Positions 63,325 to 64,000 of a stretch of DNA of 64,000 nucleotides are shown piece by piece (position 1 is the stretch's first letter; every line of letters begins with the position of its first letter). Where the stretch lies: the NCBI RefSeq assembly GCF_002921135.1, contig NZ_PQVJ01000052.1:17312-81311 (forward strand), read 5' to 3'. The notes below the pieces were generated by a model. The model was given only the letters and a program-made list of their open reading frames with translations, made no database searches and was not told where the DNA came from. This stretch comes from Avibacterium gallinarum (GTDB taxonomy: Bacteria; Pseudomonadota; Gammaproteobacteria; Enterobacterales; Pasteurellaceae). A program made the position numbers and the translations under genes.

Positions 63325-64000
63325 AACTGTACAAAAACGAACAAAGACCGAACCAACAATCCGAAAGGGATTGCGCATACCATTGAGTATTTACGTAGTT
63401 TCAGTGTGGACTTAATTGTCCTTGAAAGCACCGGTGGGCTTGAACTTCCATTAGCTAAAGCACTCCACCGCGCAGGCTTTCGAGTGGTGATTGCCAACCC
63501 GAGACAAACCAATCAGTTTGCGATGTCACAGTCACTAGCAAAAACCGATAATAAAGATGCCAAAATGTTGGCTTTTTACGCCCAGATGCTGGCAATGCGT
63601 GATAATGTAGCGCAACAGCTTTACATACCACCGACTCCCGAGCAAGAACAGCTTGAAACCCTTGTTTCACGCTGTAATCAGCTTGTTGAAATGCGTTCCG
63701 CGGAGAAAAACCGCCTTGAACAAGTTCATTCCACACAACGACTCAGTGTTGAGCAGCATATCGACTATCTCAGCCTGCGTATTGATGAGCTGGATAGTGA
63801 AATCGAACAGCATCTCAAACATTTTGACGATACAATAAAAAAGTTTAAAGACATCAAAGGGTTAGGCACACAAACGATAGCCGTTTTGATGTCAATGTTG
63901 CCTGAGTTAGGTCAATATACACATAAACAAATTGCTTCGCTTGTTGGTGTGGCACCACATCCGAAAGAAAGCGGTAACACCAAATGGAAAAGCCGCTGTT
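63325..64000 (+). pseudogene. IS110-family transposase, 5'-truncated, continues beyond the window
   Basis: An open frame of 225 codons runs from just after a TAA at 63322 to the window end. It matches IS110-type transposases: NNPKGIAHTIEYL, VLESTGGLELPLAKAL (Glu of the RuvC-like DEDD set), KTDNKDAKMLAFYA (two Asp), a coiled-coil middle and the C-terminal Tnp_20 region IKGLGTQTIAVL...SLVGVAPHPKESG. The first ~30 codons with the leading Asp (GIDVSK-type) are missing, and no start codon is present, so this copy should be inactive. The usual upstream bridge-RNA region is not recognisable in 63166-63324. Confidence 0.88.

Overview
The window is a chromosomal segment of a member of the Pasteurellaceae. 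The 9-base uptake signal AAGTGCGGT and its complement recur throughout, which is the Haemophilus/Aggregatibacter/Pasteurella type of uptake sequence. Housekeeping proteins (RecQ, GyrB, MutS, ATP synthase) read as Pasteurellaceae, and the order mioC, oriC, mnmG, rsmG, atpIBEFHAGDC is the classic gammaproteobacterial origin region. I cannot fix the genus from sequence alone.

Layout: 1-1761 is the 3' part of recQ. 2104-6936 is a visibly AT-rich island coding three double-glycine-leader peptides, each followed by a small lipoprotein or membrane protein (probable immunity), then a CvaA-type membrane fusion protein and a CvaB-type peptidase/ABC exporter. It looks like an undescribed class II microcin cluster behind a promoter region with a CRP site and a Fur box. 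7236-14351 holds an ATP-grasp ligase and an esterase with a PurR-type operator, a second esterase, gpt, pepD, and an organophosphate transporter with an inositol-monophosphatase-like enzyme. 14529-25307 is the atp operon, rsmG, mnmG, oriC, mioC and zapB. 25463-40510 is glpX, gyrB, a triheme peroxidase with an ideal FNR site, the NSS transporter pair metP/metS (metS only 31 codons), aroE, tsaC, yrdD, maf, rmuC, yqhA and mutS.

40699-59218 is the most unusual part. A block of about 2 kb (SOS promoter, recA, recX, first 28 codons of proS) occurs twice as diverged direct repeats flanking about 14.5 kb of catabolic genes. The left half of the insert has carbamate kinase, a DUF2877 protein (AllH/YahE type), an NCS1 permease, a free-standing allophanate-hydrolase C-domain protein, DUF1116 (AllG type), FdrA (AllF type), an isochorismatase-fold amidohydrolase and a LysR regulator. 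The right half has a second permease, a second DUF1116, a second (frameshifted) FdrA, an ankyrin protein and a second LysR, resembling the E. coli yahB-yahI locus. Together they suggest two transcarbamoylase modules feeding carbamoyl phosphate to one carbamate kinase for ATP. The second recA has four tandem copies of an 8-base unit near its 5' end that put the first ATG out of frame. Translation could resume at a GTG giving an RecA of near-normal length.

59135-63073 returns to housekeeping genes: intact proS, a lipoprotein alpha-carbonic anhydrase, trmB and yggL. The window ends inside a 5'-truncated IS110-family transposase. No tRNA, rRNA or CRISPR array was seen.
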